Numbered from the stretch's first letter, positions 1-6,781 are shown. The stretch: 6,833 nt of DNA from an uncultured Verrucomicrobiota bacterium (GCA_946631535.1 CAMPAF010000166.1:1-6833); one strand, 5' to 3'. Program-made: numbers and translations. The notes: generated by a model from the sequence alone, not told the origin.

Positions 1-115
1 TCGTCACGCCCGACCAGACGGTCGGCGACGTGATGACCATCGACTCGTTCGTGACGACGCCGTACCCGGCCGCCGCCAAGGCCGCGCAGACCATGCCAAT
101 CACGCGTTTCTTCAT
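1..115 (-). CDS. N-terminus of an exported protein of unknown function (3' part outside window)
   Basis: The first 38 codons are visible, starting at the ATG at 115-113; the gene runs off the left edge of the window. The N-terminus begins MKKRVIGMVCAALAAAG: a basic start (Lys2, Lys3, Arg4), a hydrophobic stretch of about 13 residues and small residues around 14-17 where a signal peptidase could cut. Cys10 is not in a lipobox (it is preceded by Met-Val), so a lipoprotein is unlikely. After the signal, the visible residues (V20 onwards, Ser/Thr/Val-rich) look like the start of a beta-strand-rich secreted protein. They do not match the start of either module of the upstream 1210-residue protein. 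The start is supported by an AAAGGAGA ribosome binding site eight bases upstream. A promoter of its own lies between it and the upstream stop, so it probably starts a new transcription unit. The function cannot be called from 38 residues. Confidence 0.75.
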   Translation of the reverse strand, partial: MKKRVIGMVCAALAAAGYGVVTNESMVITSPTVWSGVT

Positions 116-122
116 GCTGGAT

Positions 123-130
123 TCTCCTTT
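123..130 (-). promoter_or_regulatory. Ribosome binding site of the truncated exported-protein gene
   Basis: Read on the minus strand this is AAAGGAGA, with eight bases between the GGAG core and the ATG at 115. Match and spacing are near ideal, which fixes the start of the downstream gene. Confidence 0.8.
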
Positions 131-161
131 TCGATCACATACATTGTCTTGTGCGGCGCGT

Positions 162-170
162 ATTATACCA
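162..170 (-). promoter_or_regulatory. Extended -10 promoter (TGGTATAAT) for the truncated exported-protein gene
   Basis: Minus strand TGGTATAAT is a perfect -10 hexamer preceded by the TGn extension. The hexamer 17 bases upstream (185-190, GTCCTA) is a poor -35, but a run of seven T lies just upstream, as is common for extended -10 promoters. Transcription would start near 155-156, giving a 5' leader of about 40 bases that contains the ribosome binding site. The same nine bases precede the ATPase gene at 6734-6742. Confidence 0.65.
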
Positions 171-202
171 AAAAAATCAACGCGTAGGACGGGAAATGCG
201 TT
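170..202 (-). terminator. Weak intrinsic terminator candidate after the beta-strand protein gene
   Basis: On the minus strand AACGC (202-198) and GCGTT (183-179) can pair into a five-base-pair stem with a 14-base loop. After two more bases comes a run of seven T (176-170). The stem is short and the loop large, so termination would be weak. The T run also forms part of the spacer of the next promoter. It is the only terminator-like structure between the two genes. Confidence 0.3.
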
Positions 203-213
203 TTTCTGGGCCG

Positions 214-3200
214 TCACCGGAAGATGAGCAGCGTGCCCATCGGGATGTAGGTGAGCGCGAGCGACTTGGCGTCCGCCGAGAGGACGGCGTGCCAGCCGTT
301 GGCGGGCAGGTCGGCGGACACGAGGAGTTCGCCGCCGGACGGCAACGTGATGCCGTCGGACGCCATGCACAGGAGGTAGGTCGTATCCTTGTTCAGGCGG
401 GAGGGATTCAGGAGACGCACCTCGGCGCCATCGGCGAACGCCAGCGACGAGGCGGACGTGAGCGCCACGCCGTCGACGAGGTTCGTACCGTCCGCCGAAA
501 GGCTTTCCGTGAACGTCAGCGCCGCCGCGTCCGCCAACGTGGGCGCGCCGGTGAAGTTCGGCACCTCGAGCGCGTTACCGTTCATGTCAAAGGTCGTCCC
601 CGCCGCGAACACGAGGTTCGAGAACACGGGCAGCTCGGCGGCGGAACGGACGTGGTTCGGCATGTTCGTGCCGAGCGCGAACGTGCCCTTCGCAATCTGC
701 GTGACGCCCGTCACCATCGCCGGCGAATCAAACGTCAGGAGACCGGTGCTCGTCTTCTTGAAGCTCGCGAACGCGGCGCGGCCCGCCACCGTGTCGCCGC
801 GCGACCCTCCAGAAACGGTCATGGTGCCGGATTTATGCGTGAACGGCGGGAAGCGGCACGTGATCGAATCGTCCATGTGCAGATCCATTTCCGTCACTTC
901 CACCGTCTTCCCCGCGCCGCCGGGGAACACGGCCGCACCGTGGAGATACACGCCCGCGCGGAAAACGGGATTCATCTTGTTGGTGGACATTGTGCCGTTC
1001 ATCACGACCGTTCCCGGGAAGTCGCTTGCCGGAGAATACAGGTGCGTCGGCGCCGTGAACGTGAGTTTCTTGTCCGCCCTCCCGACGATCGGCCCGTAGA
1101 GCGACACCGGGTAGGGTTTCGTGGCCTTGTGTGAGGCATTCGTGTAGATCACGTCGTTGATTCCAACCGTGCAGTTTCCGTTGACGCGCAACGGTCCCGT
1201 GAAATAGCCCCCGCTCGTCGCATCGGGAGTGGTCGTGGCGATACTTCCCCAGACGTGGACGCTGTCGTTCTCCGCGCTCAACGTCCAGTAGCCGTCCGTC
1301 TTGCCGATGTAGGTGCGGTAGGCCGGCGCAATGACGTTGTTCGTGCCGCCCAACCAGCTCGACGGACCGTCGATCTGCAGTTTGGCGTAGCCTGCATCGG
1401 CCGGAGAGATGTTCTTGACCATTCCGGGCTGCGACGGCACGCTGTTCGTCACGGTGCTGTTGACGAAGTAGCCCATCTGGGCCCACGTGGTTCGCGCGCG
1501 GAAAGTCAGCGTATGCCCCGCCACGTCGACGTTGGAATTCTTGACATGGAAAGAGGTGCCGTTGTGCAGGTACAGGGCATCTCCCGTGAGGACGTAGGAA
1601 ATGTACTCCAGCGGCGAGTACATGTTGGACAAGATCTGACTCGGGCCGCGAATCGCGCCGTAGCCGTCGGGCCCCGTCCCTTCCAGGTAGATGGTCTTGT
1701 TCTTGATCATCCCGTTGCTGGCTAGATTGTTCTTGACGGCGAGTCCGCCCGGACTCACCACCCGCACGGCGCCGAAATGCTCGCGCCCCAGGTCGCCGGC
1801 TTCGCCAACGACGAGATACCCCTTGCTGACGGTGAAGTCGCCGCGATAGTCCGGCATCGCCGTCGCCAGCAGCCCGCCATCGCCCTTCTTCACGATGTTC
1901 GTCACGTAGTTGTCCGACACGAGCGCCGCGTAGTCGTAGCTGTTCGTCGTGAGCGCCGACGGCACGGTGATCGTCAGGACGCGGTCGGAAACTTCGAAGG
2001 TCGTGCCGTCCGCATCCGTGTAGGACGTGTCCTGCGGCACCGTCGTGGGGTTCACCGAAACCGTGAGAGCGACGCAACCCGCATAGGTGCCGGTCGTGAC
2101 CGCGTTCGTGGCGAACGTCACGGACATGCCCTCACCCACCACGCCCGTCAGACGCGAGAGGTCGGGGAATGACGCGCCGGGCGCGATGTGAAGAACCGTG
2201 TAGGTGCCCGATGCCAGCGGCCCTCCGTTGTCGGACACCGGAATCGGGTCCGTGCCCGGCACGACGAGTTCGGCGGGGTAAACCACGTCCAGCACGCCCA
2301 CGTCGACCGCCCACTGCGCAACCGTGAGCGTGCCGCCGTTCACCAGCCGCGCCGGCGAATTCGTGTATGCGTTCACCTGCACGTCCTTCCCGTTCAGGTC
2401 GATGACCGTCCCCGCCGAGCAGACGAGACTGCCGATCGCCGGCAGCGTGCCGCCGAACACGAGGCGGCCGTTCGACAGGTTGTACGTCGCGATGGAGGCC
2501 GGCGTGTCGAGAACGTTCGTGGCTCCGCCCGTGACCGTGATGGCGGGGATCGTGGAACCGGCCGCGCTGCCGGTGATCGTGCTTCTTCCCTTCTTGATGG
2601 AGAGGCTGGAAATCGAACGTACCGTCGTCGGGTCCATCCAGATGTCGGAATCGCTGACCGACACCGTCTTGTCGGCCGAGGTCAGGAACGGCGTGCCCGC
2701 CTGGAAATAGGCGGCAGGCCGATACGTGTCATTTCCCCCGCCGGAAAGCGTGAACGAGCCTTCGTAGGTGTTCACGGGGCAGTTGAACGAAACCCACGCG
2801 CCCTTATTGACCGTCAACGAGGACGACGCATTGCCCGTGATCGGACCGTTCAGCTGCAGACCGTAACCGGGATAGTTGTTGTCGTCATTGCCAATGGTCG
2901 CACTCCCGTTGACGACAAAAGAGGACGCCATGATACAGTAGCTATTCGTGACCGACAGAGGGTTCGTGCTCCTCGACCCACGCACGGTTCCCTTCATCTT
3001 GACCGTCCAGTCGGTGTTCACCTTGCCCTCGATGTAGTTACGTCCGTTGCCGGTCATGTCCAGGACGTTTCGGCTGCCGCCGCGCCAGACCGAGTTGCAG
3101 AGATGGACTTTGTAGTTTGTCGCCAAAGGTGACTTGACCGTTGCCACCGCGATATCGTCGCTGTTCGTGATGACGGCATCAGACACGTAGAAATTGTGCC

Positions 3201-3846
3201 AGTTACCTCCACTCAGGTTAAGCGTATGGCCGGCCAGATCGACGGTCGTACCGTTCATGAAATCCATTGTGTACGACGCGGCAGCCCATGTGGTTGCATC
3301 ATCCGTGAGGCTGATTTGCGCGTTTTTGATCATCCCCTGGTTCGGCGCGGTCGTGCCCGGCACCGTGCCGATCAGCGCACCCTTGTAGGAACTGCCGTCG
3401 CCGGCGCCCGCGATGAAGACCCGCCGGTTGTTGAGGCTCGTGTTGTCCTTCGAGTCAGACTGGATCGACGCGCCGGACATCACGGTGATCGCGCCGGTCG
3501 TCGCGGGCGTTCCGCTCGTGCTGCCGAAGGCATTGGCCACCTTGAACGTCACCACGCCCGCCTGGACCGTCCAGCTGCCGGTGTAGCTCGCCGCCGAACG
3601 GGCTTCCAGCACGCCCGGACCGTCCTTCACGACGGCCGTGACCGCGTACTCGGACTTGCTGAGCACGTTCGCCACGTAGTCGTAGGAGCTTTGCGTCACG
3701 CCGCTCGGCACCGTGATCGTGAGCGTCCCGCCCGTCACGTCGAACGTGGAACCGTCGGCGGCCGTATGCACGGTCACCGCCCCGGCGGACGCCGTCACGA
3801 GGATTGCCGCCGCGCAGACATTGAGTACTTGATTTCGCATGTTCAT
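214..3846 (-). CDS. Large secreted beta-strand-rich protein with two tandem modules (autotransporter-repeat/adhesin-like)
   Basis: 1210 residues. The start is the ATG at 3846, chosen because an AAGGGGA site lies four bases upstream and a signal peptide follows (hydrophobic VLNVCAAAILVTASAGA, likely cut after Ala21 or Ala23). A second ATG at 3840 is a weaker alternative. The mature protein is rich in Ser, Thr, Gly, Val and Asn with short alternating beta-strand patterns, like the autotransporter-associated repeat proteins of Verrucomicrobia-type bacteria; a right-handed beta-helix or beta-sandwich stack is likely. It contains two homologous modules, about residues 24-600 and 606-1180. LTITVPS occurs at 42-48 and 624-630, SYDY at 54-57 and 636-639, AGHTL at 205-209 and 776-780, and D-[LM]-N-G at 483-486 and 1087-1090. 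No C-terminal barrel, LPXTG, PEP-CTERM or other anchor is visible; it ends TYIPMGTLLIFR. The start overlaps the GH26 stop (ATGA), so the two are translationally coupled. A glycan-binding or surface role is inference from this linkage; no catalytic motif was recognised. Confidence 0.85.
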   Translation of the reverse strand: MNMRNQVLNVCAAAILVTASAGAVTVHTAADGSTFDVTGGTLTITVPSGVTQSSYDYVANVLSKSEYAVTAVVKDGPGVLEARSAASYTGSWTVQAGVVTFKVANAFGSTSGTPATTGAITVMSGASIQSDSKDNTSLNNRRVFIAGAGDGSSYKGALIGTVPGTTAPNQGMIKNAQISLTDDATTWAAASYTMDFMNGTTVDLAGHTLNLSGGNWHNFYVSDAVITNSDDIAVATVKSPLATNYKVHLCNSVWRGGSRNVLDMTGNGRNYIEGKVNTDWTVKMKGTVRGSRSTNPLSVTNSYCIMASSFVVNGSATIGNDDNNYPGYGLQLNGPITGNASSSLTVNKGAWVSFNCPVNTYEGSFTLSGGGNDTYRPAAYFQAGTPFLTSADKTVSVSDSDIWMDPTTVRSISSLSIKKGRSTITGSAAGSTIPAITVTGGATNVLDTPASIATYNLSNGRLVFGGTLPAIGSLVCSAGTVIDLNGKDVQVNAYTNSPARLVNGGTLTVAQWAVDVGVLDVVYPAELVVPGTDPIPVSDNGGPLASGTYTVLHIAPGASFPDLSRLTGVVGEGMSVTFATNAVTTGTYAGCVALTVSVNPTTVPQDTSYTDADGTTFEVSDRVLTITVPSALTTNSYDYAALVSDNYVTNIVKKGDGGLLATAMPDYRGDFTVSKGYLVVGEAGDLGREHFGAVRVVSPGGLAVKNNLASNGMIKNKTIYLEGTGPDGYGAIRGPSQILSNMYSPLEYISYVLTGDALYLHNGTSFHVKNSNVDVAGHTLTFRARTTWAQMGYFVNSTVTNSVPSQPGMVKNISPADAGYAKLQIDGPSSWLGGTNNVIAPAYRTYIGKTDGYWTLSAENDSVHVWGSIATTTPDATSGGYFTGPLRVNGNCTVGINDVIYTNASHKATKPYPVSLYGPIVGRADKKLTFTAPTHLYSPASDFPGTVVMNGTMSTNKMNPVFRAGVYLHGAAVFPGGAGKTVEVTEMDLHMDDSITCRFPPFTHKSGTMTVSGGSRGDTVAGRAAFASFKKTSTGLLTFDSPAMVTGVTQIAKGTFALGTNMPNHVRSAAELPVFSNLVFAAGTTFDMNGNALEVPNFTGAPTLADAAALTFTESLSADGTNLVDGVALTSASSLAFADGAEVRLLNPSRLNKDTTYLLCMASDGITLPSGGELLVSADLPANGWHAVLSADAKSLALTYIPMGTLLIFR
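583..2031 (-). repeat. Second copy of the internal protein module (approx. residues 606 to about 1090 shown)
   Basis: This part of the beta-strand protein gene repeats the order of motifs seen in its first half: the DGTTF box, LTITVPS, SYDY, GMIKN, VDVAGHTL, a GGxxNV segment, a VNGxxTIG-like segment and the D-M-N-G box. The residue offset between copies is 582 at the start, 571 in the middle and 604 near the end, so indels have accumulated. The similarity is at protein level only and no long identical DNA is apparent, which points to an old duplication. Confidence 0.75.
2398..3777 (-). repeat. First copy of the internal protein module (approx. residues 24-483)
   Basis: This is the first half of the duplication described for the second copy. 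Between the SYDY box (54-57) and the GMIKN box (about residue 171) it carries roughly 45 more residues than the second copy, including the stretch around SGASIQSDSKDNTSLNN. Between GMIKN and AGHTL it is shorter than the second copy by about 28 residues. The copies have therefore diverged in loop or insert regions while keeping the strand-like boxes. Confidence 0.7.
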
Positions 3847-5150
3847 TTCGTCCCCTTCTGTTGAGGTTGTTTGGGAGGTTGCCTGAAACCGGTCGTGGGG
3901 CCTGCCATCAGCACTTCCGGACGGCGCGCAAACGCGATCTCGTCCTGCTCGGACGCGGGCGTGTCGGGAACCGTGCCGTAGCAGCCGCCCCACGTGTCGA
4001 CGAACGCGCACCGGACGCCCTCCGCCGTCAGGATGCCGTGCAGGTGGACCCAGAAGTCGTCGCGCTTGTTCTTGCCGCCCGTCTCGGTGAGGGCGGCAAC
4101 GTGTCCGTGCGCCTTCGCGAAGTCGCTGATGAGCCGGAGCTTGCGCACCGTCTCGGCCTTGGCCTTCTCGACCTTCGCGTCGCTGTCGCAGCCGCGGGCG
4201 ATGGAATAGTCGTCGAGGCCGACGACGTCCACGTACTTCTCGCCGGGGTAGTAGGCGAGGAACGTGTTGGCGGTATCGCCCTCCTTGCCGAAGTCGTGCC
4301 AGGTGCGGTCCACCGTGTAGGCGAAGAGGATCTGTCCCTCGCCGCAGGCCGCGCGCAGGTAGTCTGCTGTCAGGCGGCTGAACGCGCGGAACTCCGCCGG
4401 CTCGCACCAGGTGCGCCCCCACCAGAACCAGGCGCCGTCCATCTCGTGCCCGTAGCGCATGACGACGGGAATCTTCTCGCCTGTCTCCTCGTCCACGAGG
4501 CCGTTGAAGAATTCGGCGATGTCCTTGAGGGCGGCCATGTACCACGCGCGCGGGTTCGGGAACGGCGGGCGGTGGTTCCGGCGCTCGATGCTGTCCGTGC
4601 CGCAGGGACCGCCCGTCCCGTCGAGGATCTGGCGGATCACGTTGCGGTCGGCGCCGCTGGTCTTGAACCGGTAGGACGCCTGCCGGAAGCCGTTGGTGCA
4701 GTAGGGCTGGTCCATGTGCCAGCTGAACACCGTGATGCCGCCATACTCGCGCCAGTGTCGCCTGATCGCAGCCGTGAGCGTGGCCCGGTTGGCGGCGTAG
4801 TACTTCTGCGAATGCCAGGTGCCGGCGACGGCGGCGAGGTCGGAATAGCCGATCGCGACGAACCGCCCGTCCGCATACTTCGAGTAGCCGCACGCCAGCT
4901 TGACCTTGTCGGTGGGCAGGGGCTCAAAACCCTTCTCCGTCTTCACGGCGAACCGCGCGTCGCCCTTCCGGTCCCAGGCGTCCATCCACGGATGCGTCCA
5001 GGCCCAGTAGTAGTTCGGCGAGTCCGCCACTTCCCTGAGGCGCGCGAGCACACGTTCGGCGTTCGATCCCGGCGCCGGCGCGGCCACGGCCGGGAGGACC
5101 GCGACCGCCACAATCGCCAATCCGAACTTTAGAAAATCACGTCTGTCCAT
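3843..5150 (-). CDS. Glycoside hydrolase family 26 enzyme, beta-mannanase type, Tat-exported
   Basis: 435 residues, the usual size for a single-domain GH26 with signal. GH26 enzymes are retaining (beta/alpha)8 hydrolases, mostly endo-beta-1,4-mannanases; some act on beta-1,3-xylan or mixed-linkage glucan, so the substrate is probable, not proven. Visible landmarks are GGITVFSWHMDQP (137-149, with the subsite His145), RYGHEMDGAWFWWG (232-245, with His235 and the acid/base Glu236), VGLDDYS (310-316, Tyr315) and ALTETGG (353-359, with the nucleophile Glu356), followed by Trp387. All expected catalytic residues are present. The N-terminus MDRRDFLK plus a hydrophobic stretch ending AVAAPA fits a twin-arginine signal, so it probably folds in the cytoplasm before export. 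The start at 5150 is preferred over an in-frame TTG at 5174, which would overlap the ATPase gene; the intervening codons are the AAGGAG site. There is no binding module; the tail (about 421-435) is Pro/Gln/Lys-rich and likely disordered. Confidence 0.93.
   Translation of the reverse strand: MDRRDFLKFGLAIVAVAVLPAVAAPAPGSNAERVLARLREVADSPNYYWAWTHPWMDAWDRKGDARFAVKTEKGFEPLPTDKVKLACGYSKYADGRFVAIGYSDLAAVAGTWHSQKYYAANRATLTAAIRRHWREYGGITVFSWHMDQPYCTNGFRQASYRFKTSGADRNVIRQILDGTGGPCGTDSIERRNHRPPFPNPRAWYMAALKDIAEFFNGLVDEETGEKIPVVMRYGHEMDGAWFWWGRTWCEPAEFRAFSRLTADYLRAACGEGQILFAYTVDRTWHDFGKEGDTANTFLAYYPGEKYVDVVGLDDYSIARGCDSDAKVEKAKAETVRKLRLISDFAKAHGHVAALTETGGKNKRDDFWVHLHGILTAEGVRCAFVDTWGGCYGTVPDTPASEQDEIAFARRPEVLMAGPTTGFRQPPKQPQQKGTK
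3847..3857 (-). promoter_or_regulatory. Ribosome binding site inside the GH26 3' end, for the beta-strand protein
   Basis: Minus strand AAGGGGA lies four bases before the ATG at 3846, within the last codons of the GH26 gene. With the ATGA stop/start overlap it indicates coupled translation of the two exported proteins and favours the ATG at 3846 over the one at 3840. Confidence 0.7.
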
Positions 5151-5160
5151 GTTCTCCTTC
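5151..5160 (-). promoter_or_regulatory. Ribosome binding site of the GH26 gene in the 13-base gap
   Basis: Minus strand AAGGAG at 5159-5154 is followed by only three bases before the ATG at 5150. The match is strong and the spacing tight. It occupies nearly all of the gap after the ATPase stop, which leaves no room for a separate promoter there and supports co-transcription. Confidence 0.7.
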
Positions 5161-5163
5161 GGG

Positions 5164-6726
5164 TCATAGCCCAATCAGGTGGATCGTCTTTCCGTTAAAC
5201 TCCACATCGCGGCTGTAAAGCTTCTCCTCCCACGACTTTGACGTTCCTACGTCAAAGATCGCCATCCATCCTTCGGGGAGTTGCAGCTTGTCAAGATAAC
5301 CGGCGAGTTGCGCGTACGACCGCTCACCGGCGAAGTTCTTGGAGGTCTTCACCTCTATCGCATAGCGCTTGCCCTTGAACTCCACGCACAGGTCAAGGCG
5401 TCCGCTCCCCAATGCCATCTCGCGGATGATGTGCCCGTTCCCGTTCGTGACGCGCTGAAGGAAAGCCATCAGCACAAGGTGCGGCGTCGCCTCGCCGTAT
5501 TCGTAGGCGCGGCGATCCGCGCCGCTGTTCTCGCGCCAGAACGCCTGGAACGCGGCCATGAGGCCCGGCATGTTGAGACCGTTGGGCGTCGCCCAAGGGA
5601 TTTCATGCACGGACTGCACCATGCGCGTCTGTTCGTCGTGCGAGAGGTAGCGTCCGATGATTTCCGCGTACATCCTGTTGGACGGCACGAGCGCACCGTT
5701 CACTTCTTTGAGGAGTCCGATATCCTGCACGAAACGGTAGTCCTCGTCGTTGACGGACAAGTCGGTGAGCTGATTACCGAGAATGACCGGCTCCATCACG
5801 CGGCGGACGCGCGGTTCGCGGAGGCGGTCCATGAGGCTGTCCACGTGCGTGTCGCGACGGCAGATGATCGCCTCTTTCGCCGCCTCGATGTCCGCAGCCG
5901 TGATCGGCTCGTCGTAGCGACCATCATGGATCTTATCGACACACTCGCTCGCCAATGCGTTTACGAGCCACGGCTGGCCACCGCTCCACTCCATCGCGGA
6001 CTTCACGGCTTCCGGCTCAAACACCTGCCCCGTCGCCTCCGTATGCTGCGCGTAGAGCGTCCGCACTTCGTCTTCGGTGAAGTTGCGGAGCGTGAAGTCC
6101 TCTGCGATGACGTTGAACGGGCTCTTGCTGCCGAGCGTCTCGGAATGGGGGCGCACCCTCGCCTTCATGTCGCGGATGTCAATCATGCCAACAATGGCAA
6201 CGGATGATGGAAAAGGTATTTTGTTGCGCGTGACATAGCCGTCGCGCAACTCGCGCAGGAACGTAACCGCCGTGCCCTCGGTAAGGCCGTCAACTTCGTC
6301 GAAGAACACGACAAGCGGCTTACCCGCCTGTCGGGCGAGCAAGGAAAGAAAAAGCTTTACGCCAACAAAACCATCCGCCGGTGCATCTGGGGCGGCGGCG
6401 GGGTCGCGGGCAATATCCCCGAACACCGGATGCCCCAGCAGATCGGTGCGCATCCTCTCCACGATCTTGGAGATCCCGTCGTGCGGATCGGGATACGCCT
6501 GCACGCTCTCCACGGTGAAGTAGAGCGCGATGCGTTCCCCACGGGCGTTGATATCGTCCACAAGCGCCTGAAGAAGCGTCGTCTTGCCCGACTGCCGCGC
6601 GGCATGTATGGCGAAATTCTGTTCACGCGCAATGAGACGAGCAATCCCCGGCAACCGTTCGATCGCCGGCAACATGTAATGCTTCGCCGGATTGCACGGT
6701 CCTGCGGTGTTGAAGAACTTTTCCAT
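5164..6726 (-). CDS. AAA-family ATPase fused to a C-terminal PD-(D/E)XK nuclease-like domain
   Basis: 520 residues. The N-terminus MEKFFNTAGPCNPAKHYMLP is, from memory, the conserved opening of a bacterial ATPase family usually annotated only as ATP-binding protein; this decides the start. The frame stays open to the window edge (GTG at 6801), but those codons hold the promoter. The Walker A is AARQSGKTT (42-50, Lys48), with Ala for the first Gly. The Walker B is LVVFFDEVD (138-146, Asp143, Glu144), and VAIVGMIDIRD (176-186) fits a sensor-1 strand. A helical region with SGGQPWLVNALA (248-259) resembles the lid of STAND/AAA ATPases. The C-terminal part has GRLDLCVEF then AIEVK (Asp445, Glu458, Lys460) and QLAGY (473-477), the D-x12-ExK plus QxxxY pattern of PD-(D/E)XK proteins. 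It is probably cytoplasmic: no signal or membrane segment is seen. Nuclease activity and biological role are unproven; defence, DNA repair or a selfish multicopy gene are all possible. Confidence 0.85.
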   Translation of the reverse strand: MEKFFNTAGPCNPAKHYMLPAIERLPGIARLIAREQNFAIHAARQSGKTTLLQALVDDINARGERIALYFTVESVQAYPDPHDGISKIVERMRTDLLGHPVFGDIARDPAAAPDAPADGFVGVKLFLSLLARQAGKPLVVFFDEVDGLTEGTAVTFLRELRDGYVTRNKIPFPSSVAIVGMIDIRDMKARVRPHSETLGSKSPFNVIAEDFTLRNFTEDEVRTLYAQHTEATGQVFEPEAVKSAMEWSGGQPWLVNALASECVDKIHDGRYDEPITAADIEAAKEAIICRRDTHVDSLMDRLREPRVRRVMEPVILGNQLTDLSVNDEDYRFVQDIGLLKEVNGALVPSNRMYAEIIGRYLSHDEQTRMVQSVHEIPWATPNGLNMPGLMAAFQAFWRENSGADRRAYEYGEATPHLVLMAFLQRVTNGNGHIIREMALGSGRLDLCVEFKGKRYAIEVKTSKNFAGERSYAQLAGYLDKLQLPEGWMAIFDVGTSKSWEEKLYSRDVEFNGKTIHLIGL

Positions 6727-6733
6727 GCCGCAG

Positions 6734-6742
6734 ATTATACCA
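6734..6742 (-). promoter_or_regulatory. Extended -10 promoter (TGGTATAAT) seven bases from the ATPase ATG
   Basis: Minus strand TGGTATAAT is a consensus -10 with the TGn extension. Only seven bases separate the hexamer from the ATG at 6726, so transcription should begin at or within a base or two of the start codon. No purine-rich ribosome binding site lies in that gap (CTGCGGC), which fits a leaderless mRNA. No good -35 is seen at 16-18 bases. This promoter would also drive the GH26 and beta-strand protein genes downstream. Confidence 0.6.
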
Positions 6743-6755
6743 GAAACTCCGCACT

Positions 6756-6781
6756 CCGTGTTGTACAATCCCAAATCACGG
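6756..6781. promoter_or_regulatory. Possible operator: inverted repeat upstream of the ATPase promoter
   Basis: CCGTG (6756-6760) and CACGG (6777-6781) form an inverted repeat, and the palindrome TTGTACAA (6761-6768) lies between them. The palindrome centre falls about 38 bases before the predicted transcription start, where a regulator could touch the polymerase. An eight-base palindrome in 100 bases is not rare by chance, so this is only a candidate. Confidence 0.2.

Noticed and set aside
157..186. Direct repeat of TACGCG on the minus strand flanking the promoter (186-181 and 162-157)
   Set aside because: Six-base repeats in GC-rich DNA are expected by chance; too weak to call an operator.
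151..1134. 327-codon open frame on the plus strand
   Set aside because: Arginine- and histidine-rich product antisense to the large protein gene, with no motif or ribosome binding site.
833..2077. 414-codon minus-strand frame inside the large protein gene
   Set aside because: Low-complexity Arg/Gly/His-rich translation in a different frame from the duplicated module; shadow frame.
3847..4893. Extension of the large protein's open frame about 349 codons upstream across the GH26 gene
   Set aside because: The extra part is arginine/proline-rich, lies in another frame of a well-supported GH26 gene, and the signal peptide and ribosome binding site at 3846 mark the true start.
3861..5132. 423-codon open frame on the plus strand
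   Set aside because: It is antisense to the GH26 gene; its composition (Arg, Val, Ala, Gly-rich, no domains) is typical of a GC-rich shadow frame.
5151..5174. TTG start for the GH26 gene, adding eight residues
   Set aside because: The added codons encode the ribosome binding site itself and would place non-signal residues before the twin-arginine motif.
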